Shown in pieces: positions 50,221-57,573 of a stretch of DNA of 64,000 nt. The translations under genes were made by a program, and so were the position numbers. Location of the stretch: NCBI RefSeq assembly GCF_041022165.1, contig NZ_CP163302.1:682001-746000 (forward strand), given 5' to 3'. This stretch comes from Sinomonas sp. P10A9 (GTDB lineage: Bacteria; Actinomycetota; Actinomycetes; Actinomycetales; Micrococcaceae). The first letter of the stretch is position 1. Each line of letters opens with the position of its first letter. The notes beneath the pieces are model-generated. The model worked only from the letters and a program-made list of their open reading frames with translations. It was not told the origin of the DNA and ran no database searches.

Positions 50221-51138
50221 TCAGGGCAGCTCGCGGGTAGCCGGCCGATCGGCGCCGCGCTTGCCCTCGCGCGGCACCTCGCGCACGGAAGGTCCCTCCG
50301 CCCCGAAGCTGCCGAGCAGTGCGAGCGAGTCCTCGGATGGGGAGCCGGGCTTGGCCGTGAACACGCGCAGCGTCTGGTCGGGATCGTGCAGCGGGGCGAG
50401 GTCCTCGAAGGCCAGCTCGAGATCGCCCACCACCGGATGGCGCATACGCAGGGTTCCGGCGTGCGTTGTGATCACGCGGTGACCCGCCCACCAGCGGCGG
50501 AAGTCCTCGCTGTGAACAGCGAGATCGCCCACGAGTTGGTTGGCCTGAGGGTCGCTCGGGTGCCGGCCGATGTCGACCCGCAGGGCTCCCGCAGCCTCGG
50601 CCGCCACGGCGTGCCAATCGGTGAACAGCTCGCGTGCGGCCGGATCCAGGATGATCCAGCGTGTGAGGTTCCGCTCTTCCACGGGCAGTGCAGGGAAGTC
50701 GGCGAGGAGGAGGTAGGCGAGGCGATTGCCCGCGAGCACGTCGGTGCGGCGGCCGAGGACGAGGGCGGGCACGTTGCCCACGGCTTCGAGGAGCTGGCGC
50801 AATGCAGCGCGCACGCTCTCCGTGTGGATCGGCGTCCTCTGCGACTTGGCGCAGTGCTCGAGGAGATCGATCATGTGGGCGCGCTCGCCCTCATCCAGAC
50901 GCAGTGCCCGCGCCACGGCGTCGAGCACCGACCGCGAGGGGTGGATGTTCCGCCCCTGCTCGAGACGTGAGTAGTAGTCCGTGCTCACCCCGGCCAAGAG
51001 GGCGATCTCCTCCCTCCGCAGCCCGGGGACGCGGCGCCCGGTCGAGGCCACCGGGATCCCCGCCTCGTCGGGGGACAGGCGCGACCGCATCGCCTTGAGG
51101 AACCTTCCGAACTCAGCACTCTGACCCATAGCATCCAT
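50221..51138 (-). CDS. XRE-family regulator with MmyB-like ligand domain
   Basis: A 305-aa repressor or activator. The N-terminal HTH is VPGLRREEIALLAGVSTDYY then SRLEQGRNIHPSRSVLDAVA. Residues 110-270 form the MmyB-like domain (PALVLGRRTDVLAGNRLAYL, RWIILDPAARELFTDWHAVA, FRRWWAGHRVITTHAGTLRM), a PAS-like fold reported to bind fatty acids. Divergent from the small gene and aldo/keto reductase gene, which it probably controls. Confidence 0.92.
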   Translation of the reverse strand: MDAMGQSAEFGRFLKAMRSRLSPDEAGIPVASTGRRVPGLRREEIALLAGVSTDYYSRLEQGRNIHPSRSVLDAVARALRLDEGERAHMIDLLEHCAKSQRTPIHTESVRAALRQLLEAVGNVPALVLGRRTDVLAGNRLAYLLLADFPALPVEERNLTRWIILDPAARELFTDWHAVAAEAAGALRVDIGRHPSDPQANQLVGDLAVHSEDFRRWWAGHRVITTHAGTLRMRHPVVGDLELAFEDLAPLHDPDQTLRVFTAKPGSPSEDSLALLGSFGAEGPSVREVPREGKRGADRPATRELP

Positions 51139-51294
51139 TCTGACCGGGGGCGCGGTGCTCCTCCATGGCCGAAGGTAGGCCTGCGACTCCTAGGAAGCAC
51201 AGGGTGCGGCTCCTGCCATGACTTCCGTGCCCGGAGCCGCATAGCGTTGAAGGCGAGTCGTCCACCACCCGGTGGACCGTGAAGAAGAAGGACC

Positions 51295-51522
51295 ATGGAA
51301 CACTCAGCGCTGATCGCCTTTGCGCTCATCATCCCCACCCTGAACGACGAGAGCCGCAGTGCGCTCCCGAACGCCCCGATCGTCGACGACGGCCGGGGTC
51401 ACACCCCGAGGCTCGCCGCGGCCCGCGCGTGGCTCGCCACGGCGCTGCACCGAGCGGCCTGGGCGGTCGAGCCGAACCCTTGGACGACGGCGGCCGCGCG
51501 CCTCGCGCCGTCGTCCTCGTAA
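51295..51522 (+). CDS. Small hypothetical protein upstream of aldo/keto reductase gene
   Basis: A 75-codon frame with ATG at 51295 behind AAGAAGGA. The product (MEHSALIAFALIIPTLNDES, AAARAWLATALHRAAWAVEP) is amphipathic and Ala-rich with no known domain. It lies between the MmyB regulator (divergent) and the reductase gene (45 bp downstream). Plausibly the first gene of that operon; translation is unproven. Confidence 0.45.
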   Translation: MEHSALIAFALIIPTLNDESRSALPNAPIVDDGRGHTPRLAAARAWLATALHRAAWAVEPNPWTTAAARLAPSSS

Positions 51523-51566
51523 CGCTTCACCCCTGATTCTGGAGAACACGACACGGAGGAAGACCC

Positions 51567-52409
51567 ATGCACACCCCTGAGATCATCGTTCCCACCGTCA
51601 CGCTCAACAACGGCGTCGAGATCCCGCAGCTCGGCTTCGGCGTCTTCCAGGTTCCGCCGGAGGAGACCCAGCGTGCGGTCGAGGCCGCGCTCGAAGCCGG
51701 GTACCGGCACATCGACACCGCCGCCGCGTACCGCAACGAGGCCGGAGTCGGTGCCGGGATCGCCGCCTCGGGCATCCCGCGGGAGGATCTCTTCATCACC
51801 ACGAAGCTCCGCAATGGCGACCAGAGCAGGCCCCGCGAGGCCTTCGAGGACAGCCTCGCGGCGCTTGGCCTGGACTACGTGGACCTCTACCTGATCCACT
51901 GGCCCGTGCCGTCCCAGGCGCTGTACGCCTCGGCGTGGCGGGCCCTCGAGGAGGTCTACGACCGGCGGCAGGCACGTGCTATCGGCGTCTCCAATTTCCT
52001 CACCGAGCACCTCGAGACGCTCGCGGCATCGGCGCGGGTGACGCCGGCGGTGAACCAGATTGAGCTCCATCCGACCTTCCAGCAGCGCAGTCTGGCCGCT
52101 GCGACCCGGTCGCGCGGGATCGCCGTCGAGGCGTACAGCCCCCTCGGACAAGGTGCGGACCTTGGCGCCGAGGCGGTGCTGGAGGCCGCCGCCGCGCACG
52201 GAGCGTCCCCGGCGCAGGCCGTGCTCGCTTGGCACCTCGCCCAGGGAACCATCGTCATCCCGAAGACGGCCACGCCCGGGCGCATGCGGGAGAACCTTGC
52301 GGCCGCCGCGTTGACCCTGAGCGAAGCCGAGGCCGCTGCGATCGGCGAGCTCGAGACTGGGGAACGCATCGGCGGCGACCCTGCCACGGCGGTCCACACC
52401 CAGCTCTGA
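51567..52409 (+). CDS. Aldo/keto reductase (AKR5, 2,5-diketogluconate reductase type)
   Basis: An NADPH-dependent TIM-barrel carbonyl reductase of 280 aa. The catalytic tetrad is readable: Asp in HIDTAAAYRNEAGVG, the Tyr in the same segment, Lys in ITTKLRNGD and His in YLIHWPVPS. The cofactor end IVIPKTATPGRMRENL carries the Lys/Arg that favours NADPH. Related enzymes reduce 2,5-diketogluconate or methylglyoxal-type aldehydes. GGAGGAAG precedes ATG 51567. Confidence 0.94.
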   Translation: MHTPEIIVPTVTLNNGVEIPQLGFGVFQVPPEETQRAVEAALEAGYRHIDTAAAYRNEAGVGAGIAASGIPREDLFITTKLRNGDQSRPREAFEDSLAALGLDYVDLYLIHWPVPSQALYASAWRALEEVYDRRQARAIGVSNFLTEHLETLAASARVTPAVNQIELHPTFQQRSLAAATRSRGIAVEAYSPLGQGADLGAEAVLEAAAAHGASPAQAVLAWHLAQGTIVIPKTATPGRMRENLAAAALTLSEAEAAAIGELETGERIGGDPATAVHTQL

Positions 52410-52417
52410 TCTGGGAT

Positions 52418-52453
52418 GGCCTACGGCCTCTGACGCGTCAGAGGCCGTAGGCC
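52418..52453. terminator. Perfect 36-bp palindrome between convergent genes
   Basis: GGCCTACGGCCTCTGACG and its exact complement without a loop, centred at 52435/52436. It begins 8 bp after the aldo/keto reductase stop and includes the last codons of the flavoprotein gene. A bidirectional terminator is the simplest reading. Confidence 0.75.
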
Positions 52454-53850
52454 TCGAGGAACCGGAGCCAGATCTCGCTTACGGTGGGGAAGGACGGCGT
52501 CGCGTGCCACAGGCGCTCGAGGGGCACCTCTCCGACGATCGCGATCGTGGCCGCATGCAGCAGCTCCGCGACGTCCGGCCCGGCGAAGCACGCCCCGATG
52601 AGCGTCCGCGCGTCCTCGTCCACGAGGAACTGCGCCCAGCCCTCGTAGTCCTCGGCGTGCTGCCACGCGCCGGCAACGGAGATCGGCAGCTCCACGGCGC
52701 GCACTCTGATGCCCGCCTCCCACGCGTCCTCCTCGGTGAGGCCCACGGACGCGATCTCGGGGTCGGTGAAGACCACGTGCGGCACAGCGAGGACGTCGGC
52801 GGTACGGGCCCAACGGCTCCACGGTTCCACATCGGCGTCGAGCTCGTCGCGCGAGCGGGCAACGATCGCGTCCCCCGTGATGCGGGCCTGGTACTTGCCC
52901 TGATGCGTGAGCTTCGCGCCGCCCGAGCAGTCGCCCACGGCATAGAGCCACGAGAGGCCTTGGACGCGCCCGCTCTCGTCGACGCGCAGCAGGTGCGGCT
53001 CGATCCCGAAGGCCGGCAGGCCGAGGCCGTCGAGTGCCGGGCGGCGTCCGGCCGCCACGAGCAGCCGCTCCGCCTTGAGCGTCCGGTCACCGGGGAGCGT
53101 GAGCCGCACGGCGCCGTCGTCCGTCCGCTCCGCGAATTCGGGGGAGACGCCCTCGAGGATCTCGACGCCGTCCGCGCGCAGGCCCTCGGCCACGAGGTTG
53201 CGGGCGTCCTCGGGGAAGGCGCTGAGGAACGAGCCGCGGGCGAGCATCGTGACCTTCGAGCCGAGCCGCGCGAACGCCTGGGCCAGCTCCGCGCCCGCAA
53301 CGCCCGCGCCGATGACCGCGAGGCTCTCCGGGACCTCCTGCGTGCTCGTCGCGTCCGGTGTGGTCCAGACACGGACGTTGTGGAGGCCCGGGACTTTGGG
53401 GATGACCGGCAGCGAGCCGGTCGCGAGCACGACGGCGTGGCGCGCCGTGAGCGTGAAGTGGTTGCCGTCGTCGTCTGTCACCCAGAGGCGTCTCGCGCCC
53501 GTGAGTCGGGCCGTGCCGCGGATAACCTTGATCCCCACGCCCTCGGCCCATTGGGCCTGACCCGAGTCGTCCCAATGGCTTGAGGCCTCGTCGCGGTGGG
53601 CCAGGACGGCGGGAACGTCGAGCTGGCCCGTGACTGCCTCGCGCGAGCCCGGGACGCGGCGCGCGGCGTGGAGCGCGGTGCCTGGGCGCAGGAGGGCTTT
53701 GGACGGCTCGCATGCCCAGTATGAGCATGCTCCGCCCAGCAGGCTCTTTTCCACGATCGCCGCCGTGAGGCCACCCTTGACTGCACGGTCCGCGGCGTTC
53801 TCGCCGGCCGCGCCGCCGCCGACCACAATGACGTCATACTCGCTGTCCAC
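52438..53850 (-). CDS. FAD-dependent pyridine nucleotide-disulfide oxidoreductase (class I)
   Basis: A 470-aa flavoprotein of the mercuric reductase/dihydrolipoamide dehydrogenase class. FAD fold VIVVGGGAAGENAADRAV; redox disulfide C-x4-C in GGACSYWACEPSKALL; NAD(P) fold LAVIGAGVAGAELAQAFARL; second FAD motif WLYAVGDCSGGAKLTHQGKY; C-terminal dimer region LWHATPSFPTVSEIW with the catalytic-side His but Ser-Glu in place of the usual Pro-Thr-Glu. The active-site Tyr-Trp between the cysteines is unusual for lipoamide or mercuric reductases, so the substrate is open. Confidence 0.9.
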   Translation of the reverse strand: MDSEYDVIVVGGGAAGENAADRAVKGGLTAAIVEKSLLGGACSYWACEPSKALLRPGTALHAARRVPGSREAVTGQLDVPAVLAHRDEASSHWDDSGQAQWAEGVGIKVIRGTARLTGARRLWVTDDDGNHFTLTARHAVVLATGSLPVIPKVPGLHNVRVWTTPDATSTQEVPESLAVIGAGVAGAELAQAFARLGSKVTMLARGSFLSAFPEDARNLVAEGLRADGVEILEGVSPEFAERTDDGAVRLTLPGDRTLKAERLLVAAGRRPALDGLGLPAFGIEPHLLRVDESGRVQGLSWLYAVGDCSGGAKLTHQGKYQARITGDAIVARSRDELDADVEPWSRWARTADVLAVPHVVFTDPEIASVGLTEEDAWEAGIRVRAVELPISVAGAWQHAEDYEGWAQFLVDEDARTLIGACFAGPDVAELLHAATIAIVGEVPLERLWHATPSFPTVSEIWLRFLEAYGL

Positions 53851-53889
53851 CCCAGCATGCTACGGGAGCCGTTGACGCCGTGCCCGACC

Positions 53890-54027
53890 CGGGGTCAGCT
53901 TCCAGCGATCCGGGGTCAGCTTCTAACGTGCCCAAACGCGTTCTAGAGAAGTGACTCCGCATCGTAGGGAGGTGACTCCGCATCGTAGGGAGGTGACTCC
54001 GCATCGCGGGGAGGTAACTCCGCATCG
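53890..54027. repeat. Two 21-bp tandem arrays in a non-coding gap
   Basis: CGGGGTCAGCTTC occurs at 53890 and 53911. GTGACTCCGCATCG occurs at 53951, 53972 and 53993, with GTAACTCCGCATCG at 54014. Every spacing inside an array is exactly 21 bp. The stretch lies between the flavoprotein gene and the sialic-acid operon end. Confidence 0.9.
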
Positions 54028-54064
54028 CTGAGAGGTGGCGTCGGGGTGCGGGGGCGGGGTCGCG

Positions 54065-54748
54065 TCAGGCGAGGGCGTCGCGGAACCAGCCAGTGATCGT
54101 CGCGGGATGCGTGATCGCCGTGCCGACCACGACGGCAAACGCCCCCGCATCGACGGCGGCCCGCGCCTGGGCGGGCGTGTGGATGCGGCCCTCGGCGATG
54201 AGCGGGCGGCCGAGGTCCGCCGCGGCCACAGCGGCGAGGAGCTCGAGGTCCGGACCATCGGTCTTGGGCCGTTCCCCGGTGTACCCGGCAAGCGTCGTCC
54301 CGATGAGGTCTGCCCCGGCTTCGGCGGCGGCACGGGCGTCCCCCAGAGACCCGCAGTCCGCCATGACGAGCGCGTGCGACGCCCCGTGGATCCCGGCCAC
54401 CGTCGCGGCGAGGGAGAGCCCATCGGGCCGCGGGCGCCGCGTGCCGTCGATGGCCACAACGTGGGCCCCGGCAGCGGCGATGGCGAGCGCGTGCCGCAGC
54501 GTCGGTGTGATGAAGGTGCCCTCGTGCCCGTCCTTCCACAGGCCGATCACGGGCACGTTGACGGCCGAGCGCGTGAACTGGACGTCGGCGACGCCCTGGA
54601 CCCGGACGGCCGCGGCCCCGCCGCGCACCACCGAAGCGGCCATCTGCCCCGTGATGTGCGGCTCCCGCAGCGGCTCGCCGGGGTACGCCTGGCAGGAGAC
54701 GATGAGCTGGCCGCGGAGGGCCTCGAGGGCTTGGGGCGTGAGGATCAC
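54065..54748 (-). CDS. nanE: N-acetylmannosamine-6-phosphate 2-epimerase
   Basis: A TIM-barrel epimerase of 227 aa converting ManNAc-6-P to GlcNAc-6-P. It shows LIVSCQAYPGEPLREPHITG, GLWKDGHEGTFITPTL (catalytic Lys region), AGAHVVAIDGTRRPRP, LVMADCGSLGDARAAAEAGA and LIAEGRIHTPAQARAAVDAG. GTG at 54748 overlaps the nanK stop (GTGA). Last gene of the operon; nagA and nagB needed afterwards are not in view. Confidence 0.93.
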   Translation of the reverse strand: MILTPQALEALRGQLIVSCQAYPGEPLREPHITGQMAASVVRGGAAAVRVQGVADVQFTRSAVNVPVIGLWKDGHEGTFITPTLRHALAIAAAGAHVVAIDGTRRPRPDGLSLAATVAGIHGASHALVMADCGSLGDARAAAEAGADLIGTTLAGYTGERPKTDGPDLELLAAVAAADLGRPLIAEGRIHTPAQARAAVDAGAFAVVVGTAITHPATITGWFRDALA

Positions 54749-55725
54749 AGCAGGCCTTTCGCGGGGGTGAGGATTTCGGGTGTGAGGACGAGCCGCGCCG
54801 CACCGATGAGCGCCGCAGCCCCGCCGAGCGAGGCCCGCAGGAGCGGCATCGACGCCAGCGGCGGCATGAGCTCGGCCCGGAAGGCTGCCTCCATGGCATC
54901 CCACCAGAGGGGTCCGGCATCGGCGAGCCCGCCGGAGATCACCATGGCCTCGGGATCCAGAGCGTTCGCGAGCCCGCCGGCGGCCTGCCCGGCGGCCTGC
55001 GCGGCCACGCTGACGGCCGCGCGCGCCGTGGAATCGCCCGCCGACCCGCCCGCACCCTGCGCGAGTGCGAAGACCCCCCGGGCGTCCGCCACGGCGGGAT
55101 CGCCGCCGCGACGGAGGTATTCGGCATGCAGTGCGGGGCCGGAGGCGATCGCCTCGACGTGACCGGCGGCGCCGCACACGCACGGCAGCGGCGACCCATC
55201 GGCGTCGCGCGCGAACGGCGAGGCGAGGTGCCCCACATGGCCGCCCACCCACCGGTGCCCCAGGAGCGGCCGGCCGTTGACCACGAAGCTGCCGCCCACC
55301 CCGGTGCCGAAGGCGATGAGGAGGGAGGACGATGTCGGGGCGGCAGCACCGCGCCACGCCTCGCCGAGGGCGTGGGCGTGGACATCGTTGACGACGGCGG
55401 TGCGCAGTCCAGTCCGGCGCGCCAGACCGCTGGCGACGTCGGTGCCGGCCCAACCGCGGATCGCCTCCGTGGCGGATACGACCGTGCCGCGGGCGGCGTC
55501 GATGACCCCGGCCGAGCCGACTCCGATCCCGGTCACCCCGAGCCCCGCAGACGCGGCCCGACGGCGAAGGCGCAGGACGAACTCGGCGGTGGCGTTGAGG
55601 ATCGCCTCGCCGCCCTCGCGCGAGAGCGTCGGGATGGTTTCCGAGAACACGACGTCGCCGTGCTCGGAGACGAGTCCCGCGGCGGTCTTCGTCCCGCCGA
55701 GGTCGACGCCGATCGCGTGCCTCAC
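54745..55725 (-). CDS. nanK: ROK-family kinase, probable N-acetylmannosamine kinase
   Basis: A 326-aa sugar kinase. ATP-binding GVDLGGTKTAAGLVSEHGD; catalytic Asp in AVVNDVHAHALGEAWRG; ROK glycine motif IAFGTGVGGSFVVNGRPLLG. The zinc motif GHVGHL is followed by CVCGAAGHVEAIASG, where the usual GCxCGxxGCxE has lost some cysteines. It has no HTH, so it is a kinase rather than a NagC-type repressor. Coupled to nanE. Confidence 0.92.
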   Translation of the reverse strand: MRHAIGVDLGGTKTAAGLVSEHGDVVFSETIPTLSREGGEAILNATAEFVLRLRRRAASAGLGVTGIGVGSAGVIDAARGTVVSATEAIRGWAGTDVASGLARRTGLRTAVVNDVHAHALGEAWRGAAAPTSSSLLIAFGTGVGGSFVVNGRPLLGHRWVGGHVGHLASPFARDADGSPLPCVCGAAGHVEAIASGPALHAEYLRRGGDPAVADARGVFALAQGAGGSAGDSTARAAVSVAAQAAGQAAGGLANALDPEAMVISGGLADAGPLWWDAMEAAFRAELMPPLASMPLLRASLGGAAALIGAARLVLTPEILTPAKGLL

Positions 55726-55773
55726 GCTGGGGGCCTCCTTGAGTCCTGGGCTGCCGGGGTGCTGGGCCAGACG

Positions 55774-56694
55774 TCACCGGAGAATGCCGGTCTCGACGAG
55801 GATCCCGCGGATGGTCTCCGCCTCGGCTTCGTTGAGCGAGAGCATGGGAGTGCTCATGGTGTTGGACTCGATGACGCCCATGAGCGCCAGTGCGGTCTTG
55901 AACGCGCCGAGGCCGGCGGCACCGCCCGAGACCCGGCCGTTGGGCGCGAAGACGATGCCGAACAGGCGCGCGAGGCGGTCCTGCTCGGCCGCGGCGCCAG
56001 CCCAGTCCCCGGCCTTGGCGAGGTCATAGAGCCTTCGGTAGCCGGCGGGGTCCACGTTGCCGAGGCCCGGCACCACGCCGTGTGCCCCGCCCAGGAGCGC
56101 GCCGTCGACCACGACCTCGTGGCCCGTGAACACCGAGAAGCCGGGAAGGTCCTTCGTGGCCAGGAGCAGTTGGCGGAAGGCGACGTCGTCCCCCGAGGAG
56201 TCCTTGACCCCCACGATCACGCCGTCCATAGCGAGGCGCACGAGCACGTCGGTGGGGAGCTTGAAGTGGGTGCGGACGGGGACGTCGTACGCAAAGATCG
56301 GCGTCGTGACGGCCTCATGGATCGCACGGAAATGGGCCTCGGTCTCGGCCGCGTTCCCGATCGCGTAGTACATCGAGGTGACGACGAGCGCGTCCGCGCC
56401 GAGGTCCACCATCCTCCTCGACTCTTCGATGACACGGTGCGTTGTCTGCTCGTTCGCGCCGACCACGAGCGGGACGGCGCCCGCGTTGGCCTCGGCGATC
56501 GTGATGACGGCGAGCTCGCGCTCGGCGTTCGTCAGGTAGGGGACCTCGCCGGACGAGCCGAGCGCGAAGAGCCCGGTCACGCCGCCATCGATGAGGTGCT
56601 TGGTGACGCTGCGCAGCGACTCGACGTCGATGCTGCCGTCGGCGTGACGGGGGGTGACGACCGGCGGGATGACGCCGTGGAATGCGGTGGGCAC
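55774..56694 (-). CDS. nanA: N-acetylneuraminate lyase-like (DapA superfamily) aldolase
   Basis: Schiff-base TIM-barrel lyase of 306 aa. It has FHGVIPPVVTPRHADGSIDV, the GSSGE phosphate/carboxylate loop (LFALGSSGEVPYLTNAERE), Tyr in PIFAYDVPVRTHF and the catalytic Lys in GVIVGVKDSSGDDVAFRQ. GTG at 56694 with GGAGAA upstream was preferred over a longer in-frame start. Context with nanK, nanE and the transporter supports sialic acid cleavage to ManNAc and pyruvate. Confidence 0.88.
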   Translation of the reverse strand: MPTAFHGVIPPVVTPRHADGSIDVESLRSVTKHLIDGGVTGLFALGSSGEVPYLTNAERELAVITIAEANAGAVPLVVGANEQTTHRVIEESRRMVDLGADALVVTSMYYAIGNAAETEAHFRAIHEAVTTPIFAYDVPVRTHFKLPTDVLVRLAMDGVIVGVKDSSGDDVAFRQLLLATKDLPGFSVFTGHEVVVDGALLGGAHGVVPGLGNVDPAGYRRLYDLAKAGDWAGAAAEQDRLARLFGIVFAPNGRVSGGAAGLGAFKTALALMGVIESNTMSTPMLSLNEAEAETIRGILVETGILR

Positions 56695-56745
56695 AGGTTC
56701 TCCTGGGGAGGGTGGGTGGAACACGGAACGGGAAGCGGGTGGGTC

Positions 56746-57573
56746 TCAGACGTGCAGGAGGCTCGGCGCGGCGCCGAGCAGCTTGCGCGTGTAGTCATGG
56801 GTGGGGTGGTCGAAGACGTCCTCGGCTGTGCCCTGCTCGACGATCCTGCCCTGGTAGATGACGCAGATGCGGTCGGAGATGTAGCGCACGGTCTGGATGT
56901 CGTGGCTGATGAACACCATGCCGAGGTTGAGCTGGCGCTTGAGGTCCGAGAGCAGGTTGAGCACCTGCGCGCGCACCGAGACGTCGAGTGCACTCGTGGG
57001 CTCGTCGGCGATGATGAGCTCGGGCTCGAGGGCCAGCGCGCGGGCGATCGCCACGCGCTGACGCTGGCCGCCCGAGACGTTCGACGGCGTGACCTCGGCC
57101 GCGGATTGCGGGAGCCCCACGAGGGAGAGGAGCTCCTTGACCCGGGCGCGGCGCGAAGTGTCGTTGCCCATCCCGTGGACCACGAGCGGGTCCAGGAGGA
57201 TGTCCTCGATGGTCATGCGCGGGTTGAGCGCCGTCGCGGGGTCCTGGAAGACGACCGAGACCGTCCGCCCGAACTCGCGGCGGAGGCGCCCGTCGAGCCG
57301 CTTGACGGGCCTGCCCTGGAACGCGAGCGTCCCGGACGTCGGGGCCTGCAGGCCGACGAGCACCGAGGCGAGGGTGGACTTGCCCGAGCCGGACTCGCCG
57401 ACGATCCCGACGGTCTCGCCGCGGCGCACCGAGAAGTCGATCCCGTCGACCGCCTTGACGATCGTGGGCCGGAAGAGTTTCCCGCCGCGGGCCCGGAAGT
57501 GGACGGTGAGGCCCTTGAGTTCGAGCACGGGTGCGCCGGACGCGAGTGCACCGTCGATGGGAGTGCGGGTCAT
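56746..57573 (-). CDS. Oligopeptide-class ABC transporter ATPase (DppF type)
   Basis: A 275-aa ATPase. Walker A GESGSGKSTLASVLVGLQ, signature NVSGGQRQRVAIARALALEP, Walker B LIIADEPTSALDVSVRAQVL, and the family-specific C-terminal VYQGRIVEQGTAEDVFDHPT. The ATG overlaps the fusion gene upstream (ATGA at 57570). It forms the second nucleotide-binding half with the ATPase domain of the fusion protein. Confidence 0.94.
   Translation of the reverse strand: MTRTPIDGALASGAPVLELKGLTVHFRARGGKLFRPTIVKAVDGIDFSVRRGETVGIVGESGSGKSTLASVLVGLQAPTSGTLAFQGRPVKRLDGRLRREFGRTVSVVFQDPATALNPRMTIEDILLDPLVVHGMGNDTSRRARVKELLSLVGLPQSAAEVTPSNVSGGQRQRVAIARALALEPELIIADEPTSALDVSVRAQVLNLLSDLKRQLNLGMVFISHDIQTVRYISDRICVIYQGRIVEQGTAEDVFDHPTHDYTRKLLGAAPSLLHV

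Noticed and set aside
53834..54025. 63-codon minus-strand frame with MRSHLPT repeats
   Set aside because: It is only the translation of the 21-bp tandem array; no ribosome site and no homology.
49396..54027. Possible CRISPR arrays
   Set aside because: Units are contiguous 21-bp tandem repeats without unique spacers, and no cas genes are present.
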